The notes under the pieces: model-generated
The model's input: only the letters and a program-made list of their open reading frames with translations
Database searches by the model: none
Told to the model about the DNA's origin: nothing
Source: Pseudomonas abieticivorans
GTDB taxonomy: Bacteria; Pseudomonadota; Gammaproteobacteria; Pseudomonadales; Pseudomonadaceae
Assembly (NCBI RefSeq): GCF_023509015.1
Contig: NZ_CP094975.1
Coordinates: 4,147,501 to 4,211,500, forward strand
DNA: 64,000 nucleotides
Direction: 5' to 3'
Translations under genes and position numbers: made by a program
Shown: piece after piece, positions 7,075-16,794 of the stretch
How positions within the stretch are numbered: the first letter of the stretch is position 1
Layout: every line of letters starts with the position of its first letter

Positions 7075-9723
7075 ATGACCGAGATCGATGCGCGCCTGCG
7101 CGAAGACGTCCACCTGTTGGGCGAGTTGCTGGGCAACACCATTCGCGAGCAATACGGCGAGGCCTTCCTGGAGAAGATCGAACGCATCCGCCGGGGCGCC
7201 AAGGCCGACCGCTCGGCCAGCCCGGATAATTCGCAGGTCAGTAGCGAACAGCTGAGTTCCAGCCTCAATGCTCTGGGTGAGGACGAACTGTTGCCCACTG
7301 CCCGGGCGTTCAACCAGTTCCTTAACCTGGCGAACATCGCCGAGCAATACCAACTGATCCGCCGGCGCGATGAAACCCAGGCATCGGCCTTCGAAGATAC
7401 CGTGCTGGCCGAATTGCTGGCGCGCTTGAAAACCGAGGGCCACAGCGGCGAATCCCTGGCCCGCCAGGTGGCGCGCCTCGATATCGAACTGGTCCTGACG
7501 GCCCACCCCACCGAAGTGACGCGCCGTACGCTGATCCAGAAGTACGACGCCATTGCCGCGCAATTGGCCGCCCAGGACCACCGCGACCTGATCCCCGCCG
7601 AGCGCGCGCACATCCAGCAGCGCCTGCAACGGTTGATCGCCGAAGCCTGGCACACCGAGGAGATCCGCCGCGTGCGGCCCACCCCGGTGGATGAGGCCAA
7701 GTGGGGCTTTGCGGTGATCGAGCATTCGCTGTGGCATGCCATCCCCCATCACCTGCGCAAAGTCGACCAGGCGCTGCACGCCGCCACCGGCCTGCGCCTG
7801 CCACTGGAGGCCGCGCCCATCCGCTTCGCTTCATGGATGGGCGGTGACCGTGACGGCAACCCCAACGTCACGGCCCCTGTCACCCGCGAGGTGTTGCTGT
7901 TGGCGCGCTGGATGGCCGCCGACTTGTTCATGCGCGACGTCGATCAGCTGGCCGCCGAACTGTCCATGCAACAGGCCAACGCGGCCCTGCGCGAGGCCGT
8001 GGGCGACAGCGCCGAGCCGTATCGGCAATTGCTCAAGCAGTTGCGCGAACGCCTGCGGGCCACGCGCAACTGGGCACAGGCCTCGCTCAAGGAAAACCAG
8101 CCGGCCCCGGCCGATGTACTGCACAGCAACCGTGACCTGATCCAGCCTCTGCAACTGTGCTTCCAGTCGTTGCACGAATGCGGCATGGGTGTGATCGCCG
8201 ACGGGCCATTGCTCGACTCGCTGCGCCGGGCGGTCACCTTCGGGCTGTTTTTGGCCCGCCTGGACGTGCGCCAGGATTCGTCCCGGCACACCGCCGCGCT
8301 CACCGAAATCACCGATTACCTGGGCCTGGGCAAGTATGGCGAGTGGGACGAGGAGGCGCGCATCACCTTCCTGCTGCATGAGCTGAACAACCGCCGGCCC
8401 CTGCTGCCCAGCCATTTCAAGCCTGCGGCAGACACCGCCGAGGTGCTGGCCACGTGCCGGGAAGTCGCTGCTGCACCTGCGGCCTCGCTGGGCTCCTACG
8501 TGATTTCCATGGCCGGGGCGGCCTCTGACGTACTGGCGGTGCAATTGCTGCTCAAGGAATCGGGCGTGCTGCGGCCGATGCGCGTGGTGCCGCTGTTCGA
8601 GACCCTGGCGGACCTGGACAACGCCGGCCCGGTGATCGAGCGCCTGTTGCACCTGCCGGGGTACCGCAGCCGCCTGCACGGGCCGCAGGAGGTGATGATC
8701 GGCTACTCCGACTCGGCCAAGGACGCCGGCACCACGGCTGCGGCCTGGGCCCAATACCGCGCCCAGGAAAACCTGGTGCGGATCTGCCGCGACCAGGACG
8801 TCGAACTGCTGTTGTTCCATGGCCGCGGCGGTACCGTGGGCCGTGGCGGCGGCCCGGCCCACGCGGCGATTCTGTCGCAACCACCGGGCTCGGTGGCCGG
8901 GCGTTTTCGCACCACCGAACAGGGCGAAATGATCCGCTTCAAGTTCGGTTTGCCAGACATTGCCGAGCAAAACCTCAACCTGTACCTGGCCGCCGTGCTC
9001 GAGGCCACCTTGCTCCCGCCACCGCCGCCGGAACCGGCCTGGCGGGCGCTGATGGACGAGTTGGCCAGCGACGGGGTCAAGGCCTACCGCCAGGTGGTGC
9101 GCGAGAACCCGCAATTTGTCGAGTACTTCCGCCAGTCCACCCCAGAGCAGGAACTGGGCCGCTTGCCCCTGGGCAGTCGCCCGGCCAAGCGACGACAGGG
9201 TGGTATCGAAAGTCTGCGGGCCATCCCATGGATCTTCGGCTGGACTCAGACGCGGTTGATGCTGCCGGCGTGGCTGGGCTGGGAGGCGGCCCTGAGCAAG
9301 GCCCTGGAGCGCGGCGAAGGGGCGTTGCTGGCCACCATGCGCGAGCAATGGCCGTTTTTCCGCACCCGCATCGATATGCTCGAGATGGTGCTGGCCAAGG
9401 CCGATGCCGATATCGCGCGCTTCTACGACGAGCGTCTGGTGCAGCCAGAACTGCTGGCGCTGGGTGCCGATTTACGCGACCTATTGTCGCAGGCCTGTCG
9501 CGTGGTGCTGGGCCTGACGGGGCAGAGCCAACTGCTGGCCCATAGCCCCGAGACGCTGAAATTCATCAGCCTGCGCAACACCTACCTCGACCCGCTACAT
9601 TTATTGCAAGCCGAACTGTTGGCACGTTCGCGGCATCGCGAGGCAGCCCTCGACAGCCCTCTGGAACAGGCGCTGTTGGTGACTGTGGCGGGTATCGCCG
9701 CAGGCCTGCGCAACACCGGTTGA
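7075..9723 (+). CDS. ppc: Phosphoenolpyruvate carboxylase
   Basis: 882 residues, the normal bacterial length. It converts PEP and bicarbonate to oxaloacetate, refilling the TCA cycle in the cytoplasm. The catalytic His lies in [11 protein letters not shown] (H144), the second signature with the conserved Lys is [10 protein letters not shown] (K549), and the substrate loop [13 protein letters not shown] is at about 581-593. The C-terminus ends with NTG, as in other PEPCs, where the terminal Asn-Thr-Gly binds the allosteric aspartate. The ATG at 7075 follows AAGGAGAG. The gene stands alone, with 255 bases before it and 293 after. Very secure. Confidence 0.99.
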   Translation: MTEIDARLREDVHLLGELLGNTIREQYGEAFLEKIERIRRGAKADRSASPDNSQVSSEQLSSSLNALGEDELLPTARAFNQFLNLANIAEQYQLIRRRDETQASAFEDTVLAELLARLKTEGHSGESLARQVARLDIELVLTAHPTEVTRRTLIQKYDAIAAQLAAQDHRDLIPAERAHIQQRLQRLIAEAWHTEEIRRVRPTPVDEAKWGFAVIEHSLWHAIPHHLRKVDQALHAATGLRLPLEAAPIRFASWMGGDRDGNPNVTAPVTREVLLLARWMAADLFMRDVDQLAAELSMQQANAALREAVGDSAEPYRQLLKQLRERLRATRNWAQASLKENQPAPADVLHSNRDLIQPLQLCFQSLHECGMGVIADGPLLDSLRRAVTFGLFLARLDVRQDSSRHTAALTEITDYLGLGKYGEWDEEARITFLLHELNNRRPLLPSHFKPAADTAEVLATCREVAAAPAASLGSYVISMAGAASDVLAVQLLLKESGVLRPMRVVPLFETLADLDNAGPVIERLLHLPGYRSRLHGPQEVMIGYSDSAKDAGTTAAAWAQYRAQENLVRICRDQDVELLLFHGRGGTVGRGGGPAHAAILSQPPGSVAGRFRTTEQGEMIRFKFGLPDIAEQNLNLYLAAVLEATLLPPPPPEPAWRALMDELASDGVKAYRQVVRENPQFVEYFRQSTPEQELGRLPLGSRPAKRRQGGIESLRAIPWIFGWTQTRLMLPAWLGWEAALSKALERGEGALLATMREQWPFFRTRIDMLEMVLAKADADIARFYDERLVQPELLALGADLRDLLSQACRVVLGLTGQSQLLAHSPETLKFISLRNTYLDPLHLLQAELLARSRHREAALDSPLEQALLVTVAGIAAGLRNTG

Positions 9724-9787
9724 GGCGATATCGGTCGCCCGCAGCGAGCAGCTCGGCCCGCCAGAGGCCGACCTGAATGCCAGGGCA

Positions 9788-9813
9788 AGGTGCAGCCCAA
9801 CCGGGTTGCACCT
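9788..9813 (+). terminator. Possible ppc terminator hairpin
   Basis: AGGTGCAGCCC and GGGTTGCACCT pair across an AACC loop (one G-T pair), 64 bases after the ppc stop. No T run follows, so termination is uncertain. The rest of the 293-base gap to adk (9724-10016) shows nothing else recognisable. Confidence 0.4.
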
Positions 9814-9962
9814 CTTGGGCCCAAGCCGTGCACGACGGGGGCAGGGCGGGTTGTTCCTACTTTGGGTGGCTTGTGTGGCTTGTGAGGGCTGTGTATCTTG
9901 ATCAGCCTTTGATCGTTTTTGCGGTCAACATCCGATTTTTGGGATTGGCGTCAAGCAGTTAG

Positions 9963-10664
<702 letters not shown>

Positions 10665-10680
10665 TCGACTCATTCGATTC

Positions 10681-10712
10681 GCCAACGGCCCGCTTGCGGG
10701 CCGTTGGCGTTT
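10681..10712 (+). terminator. Terminator of adk
   Basis: 12-bp perfect stem GCCAACGGCCCG / CGGGCCGTTGGC with a CTTG loop, followed by GTTTAT. The -10-like TATAAT at 10712-10717 just after it probably starts tsaB transcription. Confidence 0.85.
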
Positions 10713-10746
10713 ATAATGCTGCACTTTTTTCTCATGAGACCCCGCG

Positions 10747-11421
10747 ATGACCACCCTGCTGGCCCTGGATACCGCCACCGAAGCCTGTTCTGTCGCCCTG
10801 CTGCATGACGGCAAGGTGTTGAGCCACTATGAGGTGATCCCGCGCCTGCACGCGCAAAAGCTGCTGCCCATGATCCAGACGATGCTGGGCGAGGCGGGCA
10901 TTGCCCTGTCGGCGGTGGACGCCATCGCGTTCGGTCGCGGCCCGGGCGCCTTCACGGGTGTGCGCATTGCCATTGGCGTGGTTCAGGGCCTGGCCTTCGG
11001 CCTGGATCGGCCGGTGCTCCCGGTATCTAACCTGGCCTTGCTGGCCCAGCGCGCTTATCGCGAGCAGGGCGTGCGGCAGGTGGCCGCGGCTATCGACGCA
11101 CGCATGGACGAAGTCTACTGGGGTTGCTACCACGAAGTGGCCGGCGAGATGACCCTGCTGGGCCAGGAAGCCGTGTTGGCACCGGAGTTGGCCAACCTGC
11201 CCGCGGGCGCCAGTGGTGACTGGTTTGGCGCCGGTACCGGCTGGGGCTATGGCGAACGCCTGGGCGCCCAGGTGGCGGCGCACGACGCGACCCTGCTGCC
11301 CCACGCCCTGGACTTGCTGACCTTGGCCCAAGGCGCCTTCGCCCGGGGTGAGGCCGTGGCCGCGGATTTGGCACAGCCGGTGTATTTGCGGGACAAAGTA
11401 GCCACGCCAAAAGCCCGTTAA
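10747..11421 (+). CDS. tsaB: tRNA threonylcarbamoyladenosine biosynthesis protein TsaB
   Basis: 224 residues. It is a partner of TsaD and TsaE in transferring the threonylcarbamoyl group to A37 of ANN-decoding tRNAs, and a catalytically inactive relative of TsaD in the ASKHA fold. The N-terminal LLALDTATEACSVALLHDGK and the central AFGRGPGAFTGVRIAIGVVQ are the TsaB signatures. The C-terminal half is shorter and more variable than in TsaD, as expected. The start at 10747 lies 30 bases after a TATAAT box behind the adk terminator. The cyclic-t6A enzymes tcdA, csdE and csdA, which act on the product of this pathway, are 26 kb further on in this window. Confidence 0.95.
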   Translation: MTTLLALDTATEACSVALLHDGKVLSHYEVIPRLHAQKLLPMIQTMLGEAGIALSAVDAIAFGRGPGAFTGVRIAIGVVQGLAFGLDRPVLPVSNLALLAQRAYREQGVRQVAAAIDARMDEVYWGCYHEVAGEMTLLGQEAVLAPELANLPAGASGDWFGAGTGWGYGERLGAQVAAHDATLLPHALDLLTLAQGAFARGEAVAADLAQPVYLRDKVATPKAR

Positions 11422-11451
11422 CGGCTATTCTGAATGATGAAGAGCACCGCT

Positions 11452-11474
11452 AACTGCACGTTTTTTGTGCAGTT
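11452..11474. other. Hairpin with a T run in its loop
   Basis: AACTGCAC and GTGCAGTT form a perfect 8-bp stem around a GTTTTTT loop, 30 bases after the tsaB stop and 125 before the next gene. Having the T run in the loop is atypical for a terminator; it may be an mRNA 3' end or a 5' leader structure. Confidence 0.4.
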
Positions 11475-11598
11475 CATCGGGTAAATGTGACTCGCGGGTA
11501 AACCTTTGCCGAGAACTGTGGTCTAGTTATCACTCGGGCATTTGCTTACTTATTTGAGTGCCGCTAAATTGCCATCATCGATTCAAGAGTAAGCCGTT

Positions 11599-11907
11599 AT
11601 GCGTATCGACGGAATTTCATCGCATTCCTACCCCATCAAGCGTAAGCCTCGCAAAGGTCGCGCCGTGGTCGACGACAACGTCGAAGATGTGGAAGGCGAG
11701 TTCGAAGTTCAGCCCCAGGCCAGCGTCAATACCCGCTCTGCCGGTGCCAGCGGCGCGCCGTTGAGCAACGTGCCTGCCCGCCAGCAAGACATGATCTTCC
11801 CGCGTTCGGTCAGCAAACGCGTGGCCACGGCATTGTCCAGCTACCTGACCACCGCCAGTTTCGTTGAATGGGACATGGAAGTGCTGGGCCTGGACCTGCA
11901 CATCTGA
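11599..11907 (+). CDS. Conserved hypothetical protein
   Basis: 102 residues from the ATG at 11599. It begins MRIDGISSHSYPIKRKPRKG and has a basic N-terminal stretch (KRKPRKGR), a charged, probably disordered middle, and a C-terminal segment (SKRVATALSSYLTTASFVEW) that could be an amphipathic helix, ending EVLGLDLHI. There is no signal peptide. The gene is found at this place next to tsaB in other pseudomonads. The DUF72 gene begins 2 bases after its stop, suggesting a shared transcript. The function is unknown and no family was recognised. Confidence 0.7.
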   Translation: MRIDGISSHSYPIKRKPRKGRAVVDDNVEDVEGEFEVQPQASVNTRSAGASGAPLSNVPARQQDMIFPRSVSKRVATALSSYLTTASFVEWDMEVLGLDLHI

Positions 11908-11909
11908 GC

Positions 11910-12773
11910 GTGTCACCCCTACCGTACTTTATCGGTTGCCCCTCCTGGAGCGAGCAAGGCTGGCGCGAAAACCTGTACCCCCAAAGCGCCAAGCCCGCCG
12001 AGTTCCTGGAACTGTACGCCCAGGTCTTCAACGCCGTCGAAGGCAACACCACGTTCTACGCCCAGCCTGCCCCAGGCACCGTCGAGCGCTGGGCGCAGAG
12101 CATGCCCGAGCACTTTCGCTTTACCGCCAAATTCCCCCGCGAGATCAGCCACGGCGGCGACCTGCGCGAGCAACTGGGCGCGGCCGAAGGCTTTCTGAAC
12201 CTGCTCAAGCCGCTGGGCGGTCGGGTGGCGCCGCTCTGGTTGCAGTTGTCGACCAGCTTCACGCCGCAACGTCTGGCGGAACTGGTGGCCTTTATCGATG
12301 CGATCGACCGCCCCTTGGCCATCGAGGTACGCCACCCGGCGTTCTTTGCCAAGGGCGATGAGGAGCGCCTGCTCAATCGGCTGTTGCTGGAGCGTGGCGT
12401 GGAACGTATCTGCCTGGACCCGCGCGCGTTGTTCAGTTGCACTTCGCAAGCCCCGGCGGTGCTGCATGCCCAATCCAAGAAGCCGCGGGTACCGCCGCGC
12501 CCGACCGCCTTCAGCCAGTGCCCGCAGGTACGCTTTATCGGCCACCCCGAGCTGTTGGCCAATGACCCGTTCCTGCTGCCGTGGGTGGACAAGGTCGCCG
12601 GCTGGATCGAAGAAGGCCGCACGCCTTATATTTTCCTGCACACCTCCGACAACCAGCGCGCGCCCCTGCTGGCGCGGCGTTTCCACGACCAGCTGATGGC
12701 GCGCCTGCCAGGCTTGGCGGCCTTGCCTGAACTCTACCGCGAACCGGTGGCCGAGCAGTTGGGTCTGCTATAA
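11910..12773 (+). CDS. DUF72 (YecE-like) family protein
   Basis: 287 residues from the GTG at 11910; the in-frame ATG at 11868 lies within the preceding gene and would add residues not expected in the family. DUF72 proteins have a TIM-barrel-like fold and unknown biochemical function. Family marks are FIGCPSWSEQGW at the N-terminus, the NAVEGNTTFYAQP segment (about residues 39-51), RFTAKFPREISH, the AIEVRHPAFF strand, and the C-terminal YIFLHTSDNQRAPLLARRF. The last segment replaces the YVYFNND type seen in many homologues. Confidence 0.88.
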   Translation: MSPLPYFIGCPSWSEQGWRENLYPQSAKPAEFLELYAQVFNAVEGNTTFYAQPAPGTVERWAQSMPEHFRFTAKFPREISHGGDLREQLGAAEGFLNLLKPLGGRVAPLWLQLSTSFTPQRLAELVAFIDAIDRPLAIEVRHPAFFAKGDEERLLNRLLLERGVERICLDPRALFSCTSQAPAVLHAQSKKPRVPPRPTAFSQCPQVRFIGHPELLANDPFLLPWVDKVAGWIEEGRTPYIFLHTSDNQRAPLLARRFHDQLMARLPGLAALPELYREPVAEQLGLL

Positions 12774-12807
12774 AGCCTTAACCCCTTCTGCCGTTCAGGA
12801 GTCACCC

Positions 12808-13638
12808 GTGGTCAATCAAACCCTTCGGGCGCAAGCCTTCCAGGCGTTGCACGAGCGCGCCGGCGCCTTCGTCATTCCCAACCCGTGGGATGCGGGCTCG
12901 GCGAAAATGCTGGCCAGCCTCGGCTTCGAGGCCTTGGCCACCACCAGTGCAGGCTTGGCCTTTGCCTTGGGGCGCCCTGACGGGGAAAGCGCCATTACCC
13001 GCGAGGAAACCTTGCACAATGCCGGTGCAATTGTTGAAGCGACGAGCTTGCCGGTAGCCGCAGACCTGGAAAACTGCTTTGCCGACCGTCCCGAGGGGTG
13101 TGCCCAGACGATCCTGCAGGCGGCAGCGATTGGCCTGGTGGGTGGCTCGATCGAGGACGCCAGCGGCCTGGCGGTGGAGCCCATCTACCCCTTCGACCTT
13201 GCGGTGGAGCGGGTCGAAGCGGCGGTCAAGGCTGCCCGCAGCCTGCCGTTTCACTTCACCCTGACGGCTCGCGCCGAGAACTTGCTGCATGGGCGCCAGG
13301 ACCTGGCCGACACCATTCGCCGCTTGCAAGCGTTCGCCGAAGCCGGTGCCGATGTGCTGTATGCCCCCGGTTTGCGTAGCCGCGAAGAGATTGCCGCGGT
13401 GGTGCACGCCGTTGCGCCCAAGCCTGTGAACGTGCTGATGGGCCTGGCCGGGGTCAGCCTGAGTGTCAGCGACCTGGCGGCACTGGGTGTCAAGCGCATC
13501 AGCGTCGGCTCATCGCTGGCGCGGGTGGCCTACGGCAGTTTCATGCGCGCGGCCGAGGAAATCCAGGCGCAGGGTACGTTTGGCTACGGCGAGCAGGCGA
13601 TGGGGTTCGAGCGGATCAATCAACTGTTCAAGGGGTAA
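12808..13638 (+). CDS. Isocitrate lyase / PEP mutase superfamily protein
   Basis: 276 residues from the GTG at 12808, which follows TTCAGGAG. It has the (beta/alpha)8 barrel of the ICL/PEPM superfamily: FVIPNPWDAGSAKMLASLGF at the start, the metal-site segment PVAADLENCFAD, and VGGSIEDASG. The key Cys of true isocitrate lyases and 2-methylisocitrate lyases (KKCGH) is absent, so it is more like the oxaloacetate decarboxylase or carboxyphosphonoenolpyruvate-type branch. The substrate is not assignable from sequence. It is probably a cytoplasmic C-C bond enzyme. The extensin-like gene follows 6 bases after its stop. Confidence 0.88.
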   Translation: MVNQTLRAQAFQALHERAGAFVIPNPWDAGSAKMLASLGFEALATTSAGLAFALGRPDGESAITREETLHNAGAIVEATSLPVAADLENCFADRPEGCAQTILQAAAIGLVGGSIEDASGLAVEPIYPFDLAVERVEAAVKAARSLPFHFTLTARAENLLHGRQDLADTIRRLQAFAEAGADVLYAPGLRSREEIAAVVHAVAPKPVNVLMGLAGVSLSVSDLAALGVKRISVGSSLARVAYGSFMRAAEEIQAQGTFGYGEQAMGFERINQLFKG

Positions 13639-13644
13639 CGGCGG

Positions 13645-14331
13645 ATGCGTTGGCTGCGCCGCCTGTTGATCGTGGCAGCGCTGGGTGTGGCGCTTTGGCA
13701 GGGCCTGTTGGCCTTGCCCGCTGCCTGGAACCCTTGGGCGCCGCTGGATGTGCGCGAGGCGCCGAACCTGTTGACGCGTTTCAAGCTCGCCCGGCTACAG
13801 CACGACCCTGGCCTGTGTGAGCAAGCACTGGCCACTTCGGCCTTGCGCTACAGCCATCAGGCGGACAGTCCGGCACAGGCCGATTGCCCGCTGCACGACG
13901 TGCTGCGTGTCCAAGGCTCGGCAGTGGGCTTGAGCAGTTCCTTCCTGGCCAGTTGCCCTTTGGCGGTGGCGTTTGCGTTGTTTGAAGTTCATGGCCTGCA
14001 ACCGGCGGCCCAGTCGGTGCTGGGCCAGGCAGTCGTACGGGTCGATCACCTGGGCAGTTTCGCCTGCCGCACGGTGTATGGCCGCCCCGGCGCACGGCTC
14101 AGCCAGCATGCCAGTGCCAACGCCCTGGACATTGCCGGCTTTGGCCTGGCCGATGGGCGACGCATCACGGTGTTGCAGGACTGGGGCAAGGACACCGATG
14201 CCGGACGGTTTTTGCAGGCCGTGCACCAGGGCGCGTGTGGTAGTTTCAATACGGTGTTGGGGCCGCAATACAACGCCGCGCATCGCAACCACTTTCATGT
14301 TGACATGGGCGGCTGGGCGATCTGCCGATAG
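13645..14331 (+). CDS. Extensin-like C-terminal domain protein
   Basis: 228 residues. An N-terminal hydrophobic segment (RLLIVAALGVALWQGLLAL) acts as signal anchor or signal peptide, so the protein is periplasmic or inner-membrane bound. The domain is the 'extensin family' fold of Proteobacteria, related to LAS/VanY-type peptidases. SQHASANALDIAGF carries a conserved His and Asp, and the C-terminal AHRNHFHVDM has the HxH pair, all fitting a zinc site. Two Cys pairs (DPGLCEQ, QADCPL, FACRTV, GACGSF) could form disulfides. A cell-wall-related hydrolase is a reasonable inference but unproven. Confidence 0.85.
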   Translation: MRWLRRLLIVAALGVALWQGLLALPAAWNPWAPLDVREAPNLLTRFKLARLQHDPGLCEQALATSALRYSHQADSPAQADCPLHDVLRVQGSAVGLSSSFLASCPLAVAFALFEVHGLQPAAQSVLGQAVVRVDHLGSFACRTVYGRPGARLSQHASANALDIAGFGLADGRRITVLQDWGKDTDAGRFLQAVHQGACGSFNTVLGPQYNAAHRNHFHVDMGGWAICR

Positions 14332-14337
14332 AGGGGC

Positions 14338-14949
14338 TCAGGCCGCCATGCGCATGTTCTGCAGCACGATCGGCCGCGCCCAGCCGGCATCGAACTCGAA
14401 GGCTTTGTTTTGCTCGGCCAGGGTGGTGGCGTCGAACGGTACGGTCGGCTTGGTCAAGTCCCATTCGAATTCGGCGATCGGCAGGTGCAGCGGTGCGGGC
14501 GTAGGTGCAGGCCCCGGATCTGGCAGCGGCTGGCCGGCACTCAGCACGATCGGGCGAACCCAGCGGCTGTCGAAGGCCAGGTGCTGGTCCTGGGCGACGA
14601 TTTCATCGGTTTCGTAGGGTGGGAAGGGCTTGTCCAGCAACTCCATCTCGAACTCGGCTTTGGGCAGGAACAGCGGCTCGGGCGGTGCGATTTCGGTGTC
14701 CTGCACATCGCACAGGCGCTGGCTGTGGATCTGCGCGAGCAGGTCGGTGCCACCGGTGGGCTCGCTGGCCGGGTCCTGGGGCAGGGCGCTATAGCTTGAG
14801 TCGGTGCCGTCTGACTGCTGTTCGGCCAAGGCTTGCGCGAAAAAATCCTGCCACAGGTGGCTGACGCCGCCCAGTGCTTGGCTATTGCGCAGGCCAAAGT
14901 CGCTGGAGGGCGAAATATAGCTTGGCGATGTAGGCAGAATGTTTGACAT
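14338..14949 (-). CDS. Conserved hypothetical protein with duplicated module
   Basis: 203 residues from the ATG at 14949 (MSNILPTSPSYISPSSDFGL); a longer in-frame version to 15018 adds residues that do not look coding. The protein is acidic and Pro-rich, without signal or membrane segments. Its C-terminal half holds two copies of a module of about 40 residues: residues 95-136 and 156-196 both run LPxAEFE...KP...P(Y/F)...AxxxxxxFDxxWxRPIVL, separated by a Pro-rich linker (PLPDPGPAPTPAPLHLP). The function is unknown. It is convergent with the extensin gene, with a 6-base gap, and divergent from rsmJ. Confidence 0.75.
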   Translation of the reverse strand: MSNILPTSPSYISPSSDFGLRNSQALGGVSHLWQDFFAQALAEQQSDGTDSSYSALPQDPASEPTGGTDLLAQIHSQRLCDVQDTEIAPPEPLFLPKAEFEMELLDKPFPPYETDEIVAQDQHLAFDSRWVRPIVLSAGQPLPDPGPAPTPAPLHLPIAEFEWDLTKPTVPFDATTLAEQNKAFEFDAGWARPIVLQNMRMAA

Positions 14950-15043
14950 GGCAATCGAGGCGCGCGGGCGTCGGCAAAATACCGGATAATTTATGTATCG
15001 ACCGAACGGGCCGATCATTTAATTTTTTTGAGTACAGCATTTC

Positions 15044-15829
15044 ATGGTTGAGCAACAAGCAGGTTGTCGGATCCGCGTCGAGGCACAAAGCCCCCAGTGT
15101 CAGCCCCAGGCCGAGCAATGGGCCGCGCGCCTGGCGCTGCCGCTTGAGGTCGCCGACGCGGACTTTGCCTTGCAGGCGACCGAGGCCGGTTTGCAGTTGC
15201 AGCAACTGGGGCCGGATGCGCCGGGGCCGGTGCGGGTCGATTACGTCGAGGGGGCGGTGGCGCACCGGCGCCTGTTCGGCGGCGGCAGCGGGCAGATGAT
15301 CGCCAAGGCCGTGGGTGTGCAGCCGGGCGTGCGCCCGCAGGTGCTGGATGCGACGGCGGGGTTGGGCAAAGACGCGTTCGTGCTGGCAAGCCTGGGCTGC
15401 GAGATGAGCCTGATTGAGCGCCAGCCGATCATCGCCGCCTTGCTCGAAGACGGCCTGGCCCGCGCCCAGGGTGACCTGGAAGTGGGCGCGATTGTCGCGC
15501 GCATGCGCCTGTTGACCGGCAACGCCATCGAATTGATGCAAGCCTGGGTCGGTGAGCCTCCACAGGTCATCTACCTGGACCCGATGTTCCCACACCGTGA
15601 GAAAAGCGCCCTGGTCAAAAAGGAAATGCGCCTGTTCCGGCCTCTGGTCGGCGACGACATGGACGCCCCGGCGCTGCTCGCCGCCGCGTTGGCCCTGGCC
15701 AGCCACCGGGTGGTGGTCAAGCGCCCGCGCAAGGCTCCGTGCATCGAGGGGCCCAAGCCGAGCCATACGCTGGAGGGCAAATCCAGCCGTTACGATATCT
15801 ACCCCAAGAAGGCCTTGAAGTCAGGCTGA
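15044..15829 (+). CDS. rsmJ: 16S rRNA (guanine-1516-N2)-methyltransferase
   Basis: 261 residues. RsmJ makes m2G1516 in helix 44/45 of 16S rRNA, using SAM. The Rossmann SAM site is [17 protein letters not shown] (about residues 103-119), the acidic beta-2 end is in SLIERQ, and the family-specific [20 protein letters not shown] lies at about residues 177-196 (DPMF takes the place of the D/N-P-P-Y catalytic motif). The C-terminal [20 protein letters not shown] is also typical. It starts 94 bases from the divergent gene at 14949. Confidence 0.96.
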   Translation: MVEQQAGCRIRVEAQSPQCQPQAEQWAARLALPLEVADADFALQATEAGLQLQQLGPDAPGPVRVDYVEGAVAHRRLFGGGSGQMIAKAVGVQPGVRPQVLDATAGLGKDAFVLASLGCEMSLIERQPIIAALLEDGLARAQGDLEVGAIVARMRLLTGNAIELMQAWVGEPPQVIYLDPMFPHREKSALVKKEMRLFRPLVGDDMDAPALLAAALALASHRVVVKRPRKAPCIEGPKPSHTLEGKSSRYDIYPKKALKSG

Positions 15830-15853
15830 CAGGGGGTTGTCATACAGGGGCAG

Positions 15854-15934
15854 GCGCGGATTTATCCGCGAAGGCCACGCTGCGGTATGCCTGACACACC
15901 GCGCCGCGCTGTTAGCGGTTGGATCTGCTCCTAC
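15854..15934. repeat. Degenerate REP-type doublet
   Basis: GCGCGGATTTATCCGCGAAGGC (15854-15875) keeps the palindromic core of the REP element. GGATCTGCTCCTAC at 15921-15934 is a worn inverted half that runs 4 bases into the end of the TetR gene. Confidence 0.6.
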
Positions 15935-16593
15935 GTGGAGCGTGGCTCCGGCTCCTGGTCTGGCCGGTAGGCCCGCACAAATAATTCCACCACTGCCCCC
16001 ACGTGCCGCTCGATCGCTACCTCGTCCAGCGGCTCGCTGCACCCCAGCAACAAACGAAAATGCGGTGCGCCCTTGAGCAGCGAAAAGAAGTGTTCGGCAG
16101 CCAGGTGTGGGTCCTGGATGGCCAGCCCGCCGTTTTGATTCATGCGCTTGAGCAGCCGCTCCATCTCCTTGAGCAGCGGCAAGGGCCCGGCCTCGAAGAA
16201 AATCTGGCAGAGCTTGGGGTCCTGGCTACCCAGGGCGATGATCAGGCGGTGCAGGTTGACCGACTCCTGGCTGCTGATCAACGCATGAAAGCCGCGGCCG
16301 ATATCCAGCAACACCTCCTTGATCGGCGCCCCCTGCGGTGGATCGAACAGCACCTCGGGCAATTGCGCCTGGCAGGTGGCGATCACGGCGGCGCTGAACA
16401 GGGTTTCCTTGTCGGTGAAGTGCCCGTAAACGGTCAGTTTCGACACGCCGGCCTGCGCCGCAACCGCGTCCATGCTGGTGCCTGAGTATCCATTGCTCAG
16501 GAAAAGTACCTTGGCGGCTTGCAGGATCGCCTCGCGTTTGACGAGGTCCTTGGGCCGGCCGGGGCCACTGGGAAGTGCTGGATCGTTGGGCAT
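15931..16593 (-). CDS. TetR/AcrR family repressor, MexL-like
   Basis: 220 residues. The TetR helix-turn-helix occupies about residues 18-64 (KREAILQAAKVLFLSNGYSG, then AVAAQAGVSKLTVYGHFTDK). The C-terminal part is of the TetR_C type found with RND pump repressors (ETLFSAAVIATCQ..., SLLKGAPHFRLLLG). Its position before the MFP-RND pair, DUF4197 and plsB matches mexL before mexJK in P. aeruginosa (PA3678-PA3676). It therefore probably represses the pump at 19037-23192 and itself. A TATACTG half-site lies 34 bases before its start. Unusually, a siderophore receptor gene separates it from the pump. Confidence 0.88.
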   Translation of the reverse strand: MPNDPALPSGPGRPKDLVKREAILQAAKVLFLSNGYSGTSMDAVAAQAGVSKLTVYGHFTDKETLFSAAVIATCQAQLPEVLFDPPQGAPIKEVLLDIGRGFHALISSQESVNLHRLIIALGSQDPKLCQIFFEAGPLPLLKEMERLLKRMNQNGGLAIQDPHLAAEHFFSLLKGAPHFRLLLGCSEPLDEVAIERHVGAVVELFVRAYRPDQEPEPRST

Positions 16594-16626
16594 GTTGACG
16601 CTGGATACCGGACGCGGGTGTAGGGG

Positions 16627-16633
16627 CAGTATA
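16627..16633 (-). promoter_or_regulatory. Possible autoregulatory half-site of the TetR repressor
   Basis: TATACTG on the minus strand (16633-16627), 34 bases before the TetR start, repeats exactly one arm and the first spacer base of the palindrome at 18987-19002. The second arm is degenerate. Confidence 0.35.
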
Positions 16634-16794
16634 TAGGTGTAGGAAAGCCCTGCCGACCTTTCGCGTGCTTGTCTGTCGGACGTTTCCTAGGGCGTCTGTA
16701 GGCCTCGATGTAGGCGGTTTCCTGATTTTTTTCGAGACGGTTTTTGCCCCTTTTCACCGCCTAAGCTTGCCGCTCTTTTCAGGGGGGGGCAGTC

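Noticed and set aside
7831..9348. 505-residue open frame antisense to ppc
   Set aside because: Same composition artefact; the ppc motifs are on the other strand.
10712..10717. Full sigma-70 promoter for tsaB
   Set aside because: TATAAT is perfect, but no -35 box lies at a usual distance, so it is mentioned only in the adk terminator entry.
16594..16794. Fur box before the siderophore receptor
   Set aside because: No segment resembling GATAATGATAATCATTATC was found, so no claim is made.
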